Shown piece after piece: positions 45,390 to 57,130 of a DNA stretch of 64,000 nt. The notes under the pieces were generated by a model, which was not told the origin of the DNA, made no database searches, and saw only the letters and a program-made list of their open reading frames with translations. The translations under genes were made by a program, and so were the position numbers. Origin of the DNA: Thereva unica (Eukaryota > Arthropoda > Insecta > Diptera > Therevidae); NCBI GenBank assembly GCA_949987705.1, contig OX465283.1, forward strand, positions 157,681,850-157,745,849, given 5' to 3'. Numbering within the stretch: the first letter of the stretch is position 1; each line of letters opens with the position of its first letter.

Positions 45390-46390
45390 CCAGGATTCGT
45401 TCTTTCAAGCGTATCCGGAATATTGTCGCTACAAAAATTAAGCAGGCTAAGAGAAGTTATTTTACTCGTAAGCTTGATCCAAAAAAAAACTGACTGGAAT
45501 AACTTACGCTCCTTAGACGAGCATTCTAAAAATGTAATTGCACCTCATAGCCTCAATCAAGATTTCATTGGAAACCATACGACTGCCGAGATTAACACTC
45601 TCCCCTCCACATCCCCTGATGGCTTTTTTCCTTTCGCTGTCTTTCTCTTAAAGTTTCCTCAGCTCTAAAAAACAATTAAGTCACAAGCGACCGGTAGTGA
45701 CAACACATCTCCTAGATTCCTAAATATGCTTATACATTATCTTTTTCCGGCCTTGACGTATATTTTTAACACTTGCCTCACTGTTATTTAGTTTCCTTCG
45801 TCGTGGAAGCTTGCTTTAATCACGCCTATTCCTGAATGCCCGTCGCCTGAAACTCCCAGACATTTCCGTCGCCTCGATATACTTCCTTTTTTGACTAAGG
45901 TTCTTGAAAAGTTTATTGCTGCTCAAATACTTGAGTTTTGTGTGCGAATCCAATTCATTAATGAATGGCAGTCTGGCTTTCGCAAACGCCACTGTCCTCC
46001 TTAACGCGAAAGTTTCTTGACCAACATCACATTTCCTGCTTATTGTTGCTGGATTTCTCAAAAGCTTTTAATAGTGTTAATCATGGTTTTGCTTCTGAAA
46101 AATTCGTCTCCCAAGCTAATTTTTGTCTTGCTGCCGCCCTTAAACTGATACATAGTTTCTTAACTAATCGTTCTCAGTAAGTTCTGCTCGGTAACAATTC
46201 TACCTCAATTGCTGCTCTTCGCGCTGGTGTTCCACAAGGCTCTATCCTTGGTCCGCTACTATTCGGGATTTTTATTAATAATCTTCCTTTTGTAGTCAAA
46301 GATTTCAAGATTCACCTGTAAGCAGATGATGTGCAAATTTATATTTCTTCCCCCAAATAACAATTCCTCGGTAGTTTAGTGAAACTTATA
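45390..46390 (+). pseudogene. CR1/Jockey-like non-LTR RT relic
   Basis: Plus-strand blocks: IKQAKRSYFTRKLDP (45436-45482, linker), SWKLALITPIPECPSPETPR then HFRRLDILPFLTKVLEKFIA (45800-45920), NEWQSGFRKRHCP (45960-46000), LLLDFSKAFNSVNH (46042-46085, motif A Asp retained), SIAALRAGVPQGSILGPLLF (46205-46265) and the motif C box near 46312-46340, where the Tyr codon of YADD is a TAA stop (HL*ADDVQIY). The thumb and C-terminus are absent. Frameshifts near 46005 and 46130-46180. Confidence 0.85.
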
Positions 46391-46689
46391 CATAAAACTA
46401 AAAAGCCTTCTCGACATCATATTCCCCCCGACACACTGGCTTCTAAACACTACGTCGCGAGGGTCGTTCAGCTTTATTTAGCAGCTATTGCTGCTGGCAT
46501 TTCTTCGCTTTTCTCTATTTTTTTTTTGTTGTTGCTTCTCCCAGCCATAACTTTCTGTGAATGGCTTTCACTTTTTTCCACATTTCCTCGGACCTCATCA
46601 TGTGGCCTAGGATATTTCCAGGCGTTAGTGGCCATTTCTTCTAATTCCGCCCTTTCATCGCCGTATCTCGGCAACTAAAAAAGAAGGCT

Positions 46690-47830
46690 CTCCATTTCCT
46701 GGGCACATTGCTATAGGAGAACTGAGTTAACCACTCTCCCCAAAAGAAGACGGCGAAACGGTCTAGGACCCCCAACGTTGGACAGCATTCTAGTAAGTAC
46801 TGCACAAATCGCAGATGCTTTATCTACCGAGCACTCCAAGTGTGTTTTGAAATTTAGCCTCTGGTTGATCATTACTCCCAGGTACCTTAGAGCGGGCTAT
46901 GAGTGGATGATCTGTTCCCCTATGTTGACCCTTACCGACATTAGCTTCCTCCGTTTGCTGATCAGCACCGCTTCAGTTTTGTGCTCAGTAAGCTTAAGCC
47001 AGCCTGTTCTAGCCACTCTTTTTTGCTTCCCAGATCGCTTTGTTCGAATACAATTGGATGTCATCTGGACGTTGTCCTACGACTACTACCCCGGTATCAT
47101 CCACGAACCCGATCCCCACTGCTTCCTTTTGCAGGCGAAGCCCCTACACATCATTGTACATTGCGATCCACAGGAGAGGGCCCAGGACAGAACGCTGCAT
47201 AACTGCGTATGTTGTCCCGAAAACCTTCGGGCCAGTTTCCGAATCACAATGAAGCGACCTACCCTAAAAGTAGTTGGCTACTACTCGCACTAGATACTTT
47301 GGTGTACCTAGCTTGATCAATACCTCAACTATTTTGCTCCACTTCGCTGAGTTGAAAACATTTTTTACGCCGAGGAATCAGAGCACAGCAGAGCATCCAT
47401 GGCGGCTCTTGCTATGCTGACATAATGACTGCATCAGTCGTCGACCTTCCCTTTCAGAAGCCTAATTGCTGGTCCGACAGGTCTTCTACCTTTTCAAGGC
47501 TAGAAGTATCCTGTTACAGATCATCCGATCGAAAAGTTTGCCTCTGCAACTAAGGAGACATATCGGGCTGAAGGACGCTCGAGGATGCGTTCTTTAAAGG
47601 CTTGTTCGGCTTCGTTTCTGCTGTTTCCATCGCTGTAAGAAGATCCCCTCTTTCAGGCACGCAGTGAAGACTGTTTGGCGCTATCGTGGTTGAAATCTTA
47701 GCCACTTTGTTTGGAATGCCATCCATGGCGTGGGCCTTATTGATGGCTACCTTTTTTGCAGCCTACAGAATCTCTTCGGCAGTTACTACAGGTACCTCTT
47801 CTGGGTCCACCTCAGACAGAAGAAAGGTCT
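46690..47830 (-). pseudogene. R1-like non-LTR reverse transcriptase relic, minus strand
   Basis: Minus-strand blocks from high to low coordinates: EEILxAAKKVAINKAHAMDG then IP near 47720-47790 (start of RT domain), LSDQQLGFxKGRSTTDAVIM near 47430-47485 (FGFRKGRSTxDA motif), RSVLGPLLWIAMYNDV near 47145-47195 (GVPQGSxLGPLLWNxxY), GFVDDTGVVVVGQ near 47080-47115 (motif C with both Asp present), then a thumb-side region with ALRYLGV-like sequence near 46870. Motif A is lost in a stretch of stops near 47300-47400. The LLWxxMYxxV wording is characteristic of R1-clade elements. Confidence 0.8.
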
Positions 47831-47935
47831 GTGCAGGTTTTATAAGTAATGAAACAGTACTTCGTTTTGGAAAAGTTGAGTTCAACACGATTCTTGCGGC
47901 CCTAATCAAGAATAAGTTTGATGATGATAGAGTAG
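47825..47935 (-). repeat. Short fragment of the 50390-52560 LINE family
   Basis: TGCAGGTTTTA, GACAGTACTT-like, GAGTTCAACACGATTCTTGC and CTAATCAAGAATAAGTTTG match 51147-51238 (TTGAACTCGACACGATTCTT, CCAATCAAGAATGAGTTGAA). About 110 bases only. Confidence 0.65.
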
Positions 47936-47999
47936 GACGAGTTCACAACATTGAAGACAAGATCAGGGTGCTTGTCTTATATTGTCGAAGGTGTAGAAA

Positions 48000-49120
48000 T
48001 AACCCAGAGTAGAGAAGAACTGCTGTAGAATAACCCAGAGGGTCAGTATGGAGCTAAAGAGGCAAAGAACGGACGATACGATACATTGAAGGAAAGTCCA
48101 GCAATGAAGCAGATCTATTATCCAGAATTGAAGAAATACATCTCTCTCTGCCCATATCGCTCTGCTGATTTCAACGGAACAAACCAATCCGAAACATCTG
48201 CTGTAAACATATTAAGAACTTGATTAGAAATTGAACAAAAACTCATAAATTAATCGAAATTATTGATAGAAACTCGCCAATTGCATGTAATTGAAACAGT
48301 CCTTTTTCAATTGGTATTTTTTTGCAATTAAATCTCAATTGAACGCGCCTGTGAATTGGTGTCTTATTACAATCCAATCACTTCATCCGTTCACAATTAA
48401 AACGCAAATTTCGATTACACAAAAGTCGTAATTATTTTGTATCAATAATAATAATCTATTTCGATCCGCGCCGATTTAAACACCGTTTATAAATTTCCAA
48501 ATCCTTCCCTCTGTGTTTAAAATACTAAAGTTTTACTGTCACTTAACCATTCATAAAACATTGTTTATGTGAACGCAGACACATCAACATGGAATTGCTT
48601 TTGAGGCTCTCTGAGGCTCTGTGTGTTTATTTTTTGACGCTCTCTTCAACAATATAAACAATGAAGCCAATCCATATGGGAACAAGTGGCGCGATGCTGC
48701 AGCCGCAAATGTTCAATCATCCATTCATTCATTTCGGCATTAAACCGCTTTAAAAAGAATTGGACGGTCGTTCGTCTCTTATTTTCATATGGGGGCTAAA
48801 AATACATCATCAAAATGCAATCAGGGCGCCGCCAATTCGAAATGCATTCGATTCGGCGGTGGTAGACAGCAAAACGAGCATTTGTTGCAGCTCACAAGTC
48901 ACCATTGTGCTGAAGTTTGGCGTAAACAAATCGCCATGGACAATAAATTTATGCATCCAGAAGTCAATTGCTTTTCACCTCTTTAAGTCAAATTTATGAT
49001 TGGATTATAAACAATTTTTTAATTGCACATGAAAGAATTGGTTTGAGTTTGGTGTTGTTGTTCGTTATTGAGTTTTTTGCATTTCCGGTGAAATAGTGCA
49101 GTATATTTGCATTGGACATG
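48000..49120. other. Low-copy AT-rich DNA
   Basis: No homology; open frames near 48760-49000 are on both phases without known motifs. Confidence 0.4.
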
Positions 49121-49133
49121 GGGAATTTTTATG

Positions 49134-49374
49134 GAAGTGTCTTATCGGACGCAGAGACGGAGTTGACGAGAGTCGACGACAGAGTTGTCGAGAATCGACC
49201 GAGTTGACGACAGAGTCGACCGAGTTGACGACAGAGTCGACCGAGTTCACGGCAGAGTGTGTTTTCGCGATCTCTACTTCCTCGGCAGTTATGGACATTT
49301 TTGCGGTACTTTGTCGTCAACTCGGTCGACTCTTGTCAACTCTGTCGTCGACTCTGCGTCCGATAAGACACTTC
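49134..49374. mobile_element. 241-bp hairpin element with 11-bp target duplication (MULE-like MITE)
   Basis: Starts GAAGTGTCTTATCGGACGCA and ends with its exact reverse complement; GAATTTTTATG flanks both ends (49123-49133 and 49375-49385). The left arm carries three tandem units of GAGTCGACCGAGTTGACGAC type, the right arm one to two in inverse orientation, so the RNA or single strand would fold into a long hairpin. An 11-base duplication fits Mutator-type transposition (usually 8-11 bases) better than other superfamilies. No transposase. Confidence 0.88.
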
Positions 49375-49389
49375 GAATTTTTATGGCTT

Positions 49390-50100
49390 ATCTCTGAGCT
49401 GTAGTCCTTCGCTTAGTAAAGTCGTTTAGTCGAAGTGTCATTTTAAGTCAACCACAACTCAACTCGACTCCAATGGAAACTCGGTAAAGGTTAAAAACAA
49501 GTCCCAAGTTCATATATTAGCCTAAACACCCCATCGATGAATAAAAACTTAAAGCTTTCAACTACTATCAGCTCAATCCAGTCAATCCACTACTAGGTCC
49601 CCCATATCGCCCAACCCTTACCATCCCCAAGACGTTTAACATGAAATTAGTACTGCCATAAATAAACTGATATTTTCCTCCGAAATAGGGAAAACGTCCC
49701 GAAATCCATGAAAACAAATCAAAACACAAATCAAAAAAAAAATGTTAGAACATGGCCGATGCTAAAGAGGGGAATTCCCGCTTATACCTAATAGCGCCAT
49801 TATGGATGCCCCAATGGCACAAAAATTGTGTGTAGCAAATAGAATAGAGGAAACTAAATGAAATTACTATATCGATGATAAATTCGGGCCATATTGGATA
49901 AACTGGAGGAGGAGGCATAATATTTTACGATATTAGACTTAAGCGGGAGGGATAAAAAAAAAGGAGATGGAGCTTCTATGGTCATTTTGGAAATATATTT
50001 AAGTGTTCAAGTGGCCTTTAGGAGATTCTTAGAGACGGATTACGTTTTCTGCATTTACAAAAATTGTTTTTTGAGGTGATTTTCGGTTAGTGCCATTTTT
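49390..50100. other. Low-copy AT-rich DNA
   Basis: A short stretch at 49425-49495 (TCAACCACAACTCAACTCGACTCCAATGGAAACTC) resembles the motif-rich arms near 4900-5400, perhaps an end of that repeat. Nothing else recognised. Confidence 0.4.
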
Positions 50101-50104
50101 TGCA

Positions 50105-50385
50105 TCATGGTGAAATATCCACCTTCGACCGAGAGATCGGAGGCTGTATTTGTTGGCCCCGTTCGAACCTAGCTATCATCTCGCCCACTTGGTAACCAGT
50201 CCGATTATAAAAATCGTAGGGGTCCTTCGTGAAGATTCTCTCATACTGATCCCTAAAGACATTAAGCTTCTCCTTTGGATTAATGACAGTTCTTCCATCA
50301 ACAATTAATTTTGAGTTCCGCAAGCTAGCCTTTCCCCGCTTTTTCCCCATCAGTCGGTCAATCTCCTAAAACTCCTTTTTTTGTG
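50105..50385 (-). pseudogene. LINE linker fragment (between endonuclease and RT)
   Basis: Minus-strand frame reads SKLIVDGRTVINPKEKLNVF then RDQYERIFTKD, the segment just before the RT domain in several non-LTR elements, where a loop of the form LxxxDGRxITxxEExLxxFxxxYExxF occurs. It then stops. No adjoining RT of the same frame is seen; it abuts the 3' end of the LINE copy at 50390. Confidence 0.55.
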
Positions 50386-50389
50386 ATAA

Positions 50390-52560
50390 GATGAAGCTTA
50401 GGAGCCACCCTTTGTACTACTAGTCCGTCATGTCGTTCAAGTCATGGTGCAATGTATAGTAGTAAGCTTGATCTGAAGGAAAGATGAAATAGGATAGATT
50501 AGGGGTATGGAGGGTGCATGAGTAGATGTCTATGAACCTTGCGTTTGAACTTTGAGATGTTATATGAGTTCGGAAACACCGACTGCGGGAGACAGTTCCA
50601 CAATCGAGTTGTTCTATTTATAAACGAACTGCTAAACCGCAATGTGCGCGAAGGGGAGGGCTGAAGGGTGAAGGGGTGAGCCGAGTTGGCTAGTCTTGTG
50701 TTGCGGGAAAAAAATTGCCGTGTAGGCAGGAGGTTTCTGATTTCAGTGGAACAGTCGCTATGGTAATAGCGGTAAAACTTGCTAAGCGCTGCTACATTCC
50801 TACGGTGGCTTAAAGGATCGATGGAGGAGCAAAGCGTGCTATCGCCAATGAGTTTGATGGCGCGGTTTTGCACCTTGTCTAGCCAAGCCAGGGTGGTTTT
50901 AGGCCCGGCCAGATATACGAGTTGTATTCAAGGCGAGGCCGAATGTAGAACTTGTAGATTGTAGCCAAGGCAGCTGGATGAAGAAGGAACTTGCATCTCC
51001 TGAGGAAGCCAAGGTGATACGCTTGTTTGGTGACTTGGAGTATGTGATTATTCCAACGCAGATCGTTGGATAAAGTCACGCCGAGGATGTTAAGAAATGG
51101 GTCAGCTGCAATATTATCCTCGCCCACTGAAATGGAGGGAAAGTTGATGCAGGTTTTAGTGGAGAATAGACAGTACTTGGTTTTGGTTTCATTGAACTCG
51201 ACACGATTCTTGCGGCCCCAATCAAGAATGAGTTGAATGTCCGGGTTAAGAGAGTTGGAAATGAGTTCGCGTTCTAAGAGACAAGGTCTGGCACTTGCTT
51301 GTCCTGTGTTGTCGGAGGGGTAAGAGTAACTCAGAGTACCGTCATCGGCAAAACTATGAAGTGGATTTGAGGGGATTGAGAGCAGATCATTAATGAATAT
51401 AAGAAAGAGAGTAGGTGAGAGGATCACCCCTTGGGGAACGCCGGCCGAAATGGAGTGAGGGTTGGATTCAACGCCATCCAATACTACCTTGATTGAACGG
51501 CCAGAAAGAAAGCTCTCAATCCAGTTCCTTAGAACTGAGTCAATACCAATAGCTTGGAGTTTCGACAGCAGAGCGGGATGACATACTCTGTCAAAGGCCT
51601 TGGAAATATCCAGAGCAACTAGACCAGATTCACCGGAGCCATGGATGCTTTGGTTGATGTGTTCAGTCAGACACACAAGAAAGTCGCCAGTAGACCTTTT
51701 CGGTCTAAAGCCGTACTGCCTGTCATGAATAATTTGGTTAGATTCTAGATATTTCATCAGCCTTCTAATGATTATTGTCTCCATGATTTTGGAGAGAACA
51801 GAAGTTATTGCTATTGGGCGGTAGTTTAAAGGGTCGCTGGCTTCACCTTTTTTGGGAATGGGCTGAACATGAGCTAGTTTCCTAGAGTTGGGATAAACTC
51901 CGGAGAAATATGACATGGCGAAAAGTTTGCGCAGAGGTTTAGCCAAGGGTGAGGCACACTTTTTGAGTACCATAGGTGGGATATTATCAGGGCCAGTGGA
52001 TTTATTGACGTCAAAGCTCTTTGAGACATTTAAACACCTCACGTGTCCTGAAGAAAATTCCGTCCATTGAATGGGCGTTGCGATCGAGGACCGGTGGTGA
52101 CGTATCAGCTTCGGGTAGAGAAGAATTTGAGGCGAACAGAGATGCTAATAAATTGGCCTTGTATTTGCTTTCTGTTATCACCTCCTTTCCATTAATAAAT
52201 GGAGGGGTTGAAGAGGACGTAAAATTCTTCTTGATGGAAGTTACCAAGGACCAGAAGTTTTTGCTGCCTACGTGAGTGTTGAGGATCTTACTTCTCAATT
52301 TATCGTCAAATGATGCTTTGACCTTCCTGATGATGGAATTACAGGAGTTTCTCGATTTGATATACTCACGCCGAAATGACTCGTTAGGGGAGCGTCTGTA
52401 CGCTCTATAGGCGGTTTCCTTAGCTTCCTGTGAAGAGAGCCTAATTTTGAGCAACTCCTCCTTGTATCAAGCGTTCACGTCTATCCTAAGTCTTTCACGA
52501 GCCAGTTTATTAAGGCAGGTTATTTTTGCTCCGCACCTTCTGCGTTCTGTCTATTTCCGT
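50390..52560 (-). pseudogene. Best-preserved non-LTR retrotransposon: linker, intact RT core, C-terminus (Jockey-like), minus strand
   Basis: A 387-codon frame (52042-50879) holds an intact RT core. In its numbering: STGPDNIPP 15-23, HVQPIPKKGE 58-67, YRPIAITSVLSK 74-85, QYGFRPKRSTGD 109-120, motif A LDISKAFD 144-151, GVPQG 201-205, motif C FADD 231-234 and the thumb LNILGVTL. The upstream linker (52454-52011; KVKASFDDKLRSKIL, FWSLVTSIKK) is in another frame that overlaps by 32 bases, and the C-terminus (50873-50499; VQNRAIKLIGD, RTTRLWNCLPQSVFPNSYNI) is shifted again, so at least two frameshifts inactivate it. No endonuclease found, so 5'-truncated. The 3' untranslated region runs to about 50390. 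Copies of this family at 3470-4560, 13590-14600 and 47825-47935 are more degraded. Confidence 0.92.
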
Positions 52561-52989
52561 TTCGGTAAAAGATTCTTCTGAGAGCCCGCGCCCAGCTACT
52601 TCTGACCCTAATGAGTTTGAGACTTAACTCCGAAGTACCACTGTATTTAAATTTCAAAATTTTGCGTTCGGCATGTCTGTCCGCGCATTCCATAGTTATC
52701 TTGCGATTCTGCCTACAAAGAATTCAATCTCCTCATTTGCAAGGCTTCTATCGATGTTGGCTACAAAAATACTATTAAACTATCAGTTTTTTGCCTCTTT
52801 ATGCAGCAAATCTTGACTGTCCCTAATTCTACGCATAGTATTTTGCCGAAGACAGAAATGGAACAGCGAAAGCATTCTCGGGCTGAATGTATTCCACGAA
52901 AACTTTGTGCCTATCAAGGACCAAACTATTCCAGATATCGGGCAAACGTCCACCGGCATCAGCAAAGTTATGAAACTCAATCTCTAAAT

Positions 52990-53470
52990 CTACACTGTTT
53001 GGGTTGACAATGGTGAGACCCAAAATGTTGGTGGTCAAGGATGACAGCCGACCAGCTCGTAGCTTAAGGCTTCCATTCACACACAGGCCGTGACCTGAAG
53101 GTTTCTCGCCTTGAGGCCTAGTATACATTAACCGGGCACCAACAGGTCGTGGCCTACAGTCCAGTAAAACTGACAAAAATCTTTAGTTGTATAGACATTT
53201 AAGATCTGACTGCACTTCTATTCAGTCTGGAGTTTTCGTTGAGGGCGGGAGCATTTTTACACTTAAATTCACAACCTGCTACGCTAAGCTGTTGTGTTCG
53301 CCTGTGTGTGTGTGAGGAGTCCTGAGGTGTAACCTGCAGTCTACGGCTTGTCAGGCGGTTGCCTCAAGTTCTCATTCCTCAGTCAGACTTAGTAATGTGC
53401 CACCTTTATCGGGCCATCCCCGCCTCCAGACTAGGCCATAAAGGCCACGGCGAACTATTCTCCTTTCGAC
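52990..53470 (-). mobile_element. Inverted-repeat element family D, copy 3 (inverted)
   Basis: Matches 10900-11430 in reverse complement: CAGTCAGACTTAG-like and GAACTTGAGGC-like blocks, ACAACCTGCTACGCTAAGCTG (copy 1: TAGCATAGCAGGCTGTTAA), TTTAAGATCTGACTGCACTT and CTTGAGGCCTAGTATAC. The GTCCATAAATTACG terminus is absent, so it is truncated. Confidence 0.6.
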
Positions 53471-53599
53471 ACGGATGCATTTGTAAAAATAAATAATGCA
53501 AGTGGTTCTGAAACTGGCCAATCGCAATCACTTGGTGATCGTTCTAGGGCTTTCGTCTGACAACCGTCGACAGATAGGAAGACAACTGGCTTCAAAGCC

Positions 53600-53930
53600 A
53601 GCTTCTTTTGTCCTTAGAGTCTGGAAGAATTACACACCATGGATGCTTTGGAAAACGGCAGCACGTGTCTGTCCATAGTTTCCTTACACATGTACCAAGT
53701 CTCTTTTATGTTTTCAATATTGTGCAAATAATGGTTGTTAATAGAATTAAATGCTTCGTTTAACTTGGTTTCAAGCTCGCTTACTTTTACTTCATCTTTT
53801 AGACTAGCTATGTTAAGTTTTGGTGTGGGTGTTAGTCTTTCTTTTTTAACATTGGAAAGTCTTGCTCTGATCCTGCATTTGACCATGAAGCGATCGCAGT
53901 CGAAATTGGCCTCTGTGCGTTCTGACAACT
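53600..53930 (-). pseudogene. LINE endonuclease C-terminus and linker, minus strand
   Basis: A 105-codon minus frame (53928-53614) reads NFDCDRFMVKCRIRARLSNV near its start. This is the position of the endonuclease motif SDHxLV (here CDRFMV, so the catalytic His is lost), followed by the linker (KLNIASLKDEVKVSELETKL, EAFNSINNHYLHNIENIKET, WYMCKETM) that in RTE/CR1-type elements leads to the RT domain. No RT follows. A retrotransposon fragment. Confidence 0.65.
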
Positions 53931-54019
53931 AGTATGCTGGAACTATGCCTAGGGTGTACTCGGCACATCCCTCTTTTGGAGTATTGTGCTAAACTTTGAA
54001 CTTACCGTTTTCCTATATT

Positions 54020-54878
54020 CAGGCTCGGCGCTTTCATAGGTGCAAATGGTGCACTTGCACCGGGCGCAATTTCAGAAATTAAGATTTTAAAAAAAATTTA
54101 AAGCTTCGAAAAAAGAATGTGTTCCCGTGCCTTCATTGCCATATGTTAAAGGAACTGTACAGACTGCCTGTGCCTTTTTCCACTGTCTTTTGCGAGGTGT
54201 GGTCAAACGTACACCCTTTCTTGGTCGGCACGGTGCCATAGTTCTTGATTTGTAATTCGTACTACTCGTACTGTTATGGTTCCCTAATTGGGCGAGAAAT
54301 ACCAGGATCGGCTTTGTTCTGAAGTTATTCTTTGTAGCTGTTAAGGTGGACTGTTTTTTTATGCAAGATTCTACAGTAGAAACTAATACATGCAGTGCAG
54401 TGATCACCTATTATCCCTTGAAATATGAAGGTTTGAAGAACGACGTAGGGATCTATATTATGGAAATTCGAGTATATAGTACTATAGATTTTCTGAGTAC
54501 AGGATTGTGCTGGAAGTAGTTAGGGAAGTGCAGCTAAAACCGAACATCCTGGAGCATTAAGAAGCATTAGCGGGAGAGTTTTGTGAAGTTAAAGAGCAAG
54601 AAAACTTAGCACAAAAGCAAGATCGCGAAGCAAATCCTGATTGGATAAAGGCAGGGCGGCGCTTTCATAGGTGCAATTCGTGCATTTGCACCGGGCGCAG
54701 GCACAATTTCAGAAAAAAATTAAAGTGTTCCGTGCCTTCATTTTCATATATTAAAGGAACTCCACAGAGTATTTGTTTTTTTCCATAGTCCTTCAGCGCG
54801 CGATCTTAAAATGAACAGCTGATGGGGGCGCAATGTGGCATACTGCACCGGGCGCAAAAAAGCTAAACACCGGCTCTG
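54020..54878. mobile_element. Composite hAT-like element with 8-bp duplication CCTATATT
   Basis: Left end CAGGCTCGGCGCTTTCATAG at 54020; right end ACACCGGCTCTG at 54878; CCTATATT lies outside both (54012-54019 and 54879-54886). An 8-base duplication and CAGG-type inverted ends are hAT hallmarks. A second, better-preserved left end (CAGGGCGGCGCTTTCATAGG) occurs internally at 54652, so 54652-54878 by itself looks like the 227-base MITE (compare 7961-8167). The middle (about 54230-54650) is unlike the other MITE copies and has no transposase frame. Confidence 0.82.
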
Positions 54879-54899
54879 CCTATATTGTATGTTTGATTG

Positions 54900-56855
54900 A
54901 CTGAATTTTTTGTCGTAAGGTGACATTTATTTTCATACCTACTTCTCCATAATTCCATCGTCTTACTTTTATGCCTAAGCTCTTTACCATCACTTTGATT
55001 TTATTTTTAAAGTCAGGCTTTATCCCTTACGTCTGGTTCCCTTTGGCAATGGCGATGTAAAGTAGATTTTTTCCCAGCTCCTTGGCGGCCTGGAATATAA
55101 AATTTTAACATCCTTGTACTTGGGAGCCGGAGCCAACTCTTTCTACCTTATTATTATAAATCTGATAGCCCGAAATAAACATAAATTCTTAACCTCTAAA
55201 CCCAGAAATGGCTTTTTGTTCTTAAGTACAAAAATCCCTTCTCTTCTTCTGCTTAAAAGATGCAGATTCGCCCGTAAACCAGACCAGCGTAACATGTTTG
55301 AAATAATTCAAGATCATTTAACTCGCCGGGATTTAGTGCTTCGGAATTTCTCGACTGCATAATAAATCTCCGTCGTCGTCGGGCCGTTGTTACGACGCGC
55401 TGGCCCAGCATGGGGCTGCCGGGGGATGGTGGTGGGGTGCACCCTCTCTCTCCTGAAGTAACCGTAAACGGGCTCTCGTAAAATTATCATCTCCATTCAG
55501 AGAAAATTCAAAGCATCTTTTCGCTTCCAAAAACTTTTCTTTTTTACGGCCATTTTATTCCGATTCCGGTGGATCCTAAAGTGCGCCCCGTGGAAAGTGA
55601 TTATCTCATCGCGCCGCGCGGCAAGCATCTGAAAAATTTGAAAATTGTCAATATATGGCGGACGGACTGACGTAGGGCTCCCGGTAACGGTATTTTATTA
55701 CTCTCAGCTGTTCGAATTACCGTAAAATTAGGCTGAATACCCCTTGAAGTTTTTTTTCCACCGTTGGTGTGGTGGCGTTGTTGCTGGTGCCATCTCCTGA
55801 GAGAGAAATTCATGGCATTTTTATGGTGTCATGACGGCTGCCAGGGTCAGGTCACATTGTCGCAGAAAAGTGCTTAAATCACTTGACATACCAGCGAATG
55901 TGACTGGGCCAGTGTCATCGAGGGTGCTGAGAGGCGCTGAGATACGACTCCGCCGCAGCCACCGCACTCTTCCTCGTGCTGGGCGCTGGATGCCAGCGGA
56001 AAAAAACAGAACCAACAACAACAACAACGTCGGATAACGTCAAGGCTGACGTTTCTATTTTCGTCAGTGGTGTTCTTTTAATTGTCAATGAAGTAAAGAA
56101 CCGCCTAATGACATGGGCGTTGAATCACGTCCCGACTCGGGGTTCTGGCACTTTTTTTTGTCATCTTCAGCGGTAATTAGCTTAGGACGAGACCTCTACA
56201 GTGTGGATTTCCTATTTTAGGAGGATTGCAGTGCTCCGCCACCAGCCGCCAATTGGGGAGTTCTGTAAGCCGCCGCTCGGTAGTTAATTATATTTAAGGG
56301 GGCCTTGTTTGTATGCTGCGGACCTCCGTGAAATTTGCCCTATGATTTCCGAACTTGTGATTTATATTTTGCCAGCGGCGAAAAAATTCCGGGAATAAGG
56401 TTTTTCCAGTTTTTTTTTATTTGGGGAGGAAAATCCCTTGGGAGATTTTTTTTTGAGGATCTCGACGGTTTTTCTATAAAACTACCATAATTAATAAGTG
56501 AAGTTCAACTTCAACGGAATTGAAAATCTGTTGGAAATTTTAATCCAGTAATTGTGAAAAGGTTTTATAATTTACTTTTTAATTTGTTTACTTGGGTATA
56601 GAATATGAAGTTACACGCGACCAAATAGACTAAGTATAGATAGATAGAAGACGCGGGCACGAATCAGTTGTTAATCGACTAGCATCTCTATCTTCTATAG
56701 ACATCTGACAGAGCGAGATTATCCCTGTCAATAGGTGGCGGAATGCGTACCGTAGGATACAAAACAGGTGTACTAACAGATCTAGAAGGGGTACAGCCAA
56801 TGAGAAATCAAAAATCTGACGGGAAGCCAGATAAATGTCGTAGTAGGTATAGATA
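54900..56855. other. Low-copy DNA with a GC-rich part at 55360-56040
   Basis: GC-rich, with CGTCGTCG, a (CAA)n run at 56008-56027 and CTCTCTCTC tracts. Open frames overlap on both strands without homology. Could be host regulatory or intronic DNA. Confidence 0.4.
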
Positions 56856-56861
56856 CATTGG

Positions 56862-56940
56862 GCTCTCCATAAATTACGTAACGCAATTTTGCGAAGGGGC
56901 AGGTCTAGCCTGGCGTTACGGCCCCCTTACGTGAGAGGAC
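56862..56940 (+). repeat. Short repeat with CTCCATAAATTACGTAACGC
   Basis: CTCCATAAATTACGTAACGC and, about 40 bases on, GGCGTTACGGCCCCCTTACG form an imperfect inverted pair (GCGTTAC/GTAACGC). The start resembles the terminus of family D. Probably a MITE remnant. Confidence 0.5.
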
Positions 56941-57130
56941 CTACGGGTTAAAATGTGCGTAACGATAACGATTTTAAAATTGTGAGCTGGCAGCTGATTT
57001 ACTAGTCCGATAGATACACTAGTAAAGGTATAGGTGTAGGTGAGGGTAGATTTTGGCGAAGAAATTTGACTAAAAGATTCGAGTTCGCTTCCATCTTTTA
57101 GCGTTACTTTTATTTGCTTGGTCACATTAA

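Noticed and set aside
49065..49404. Open frames with RVDDRVDRVDD-type repeats
   Set aside because: Produced by the 21-base tandem units of the hairpin MITE; frame length follows from the unit being a multiple of three.
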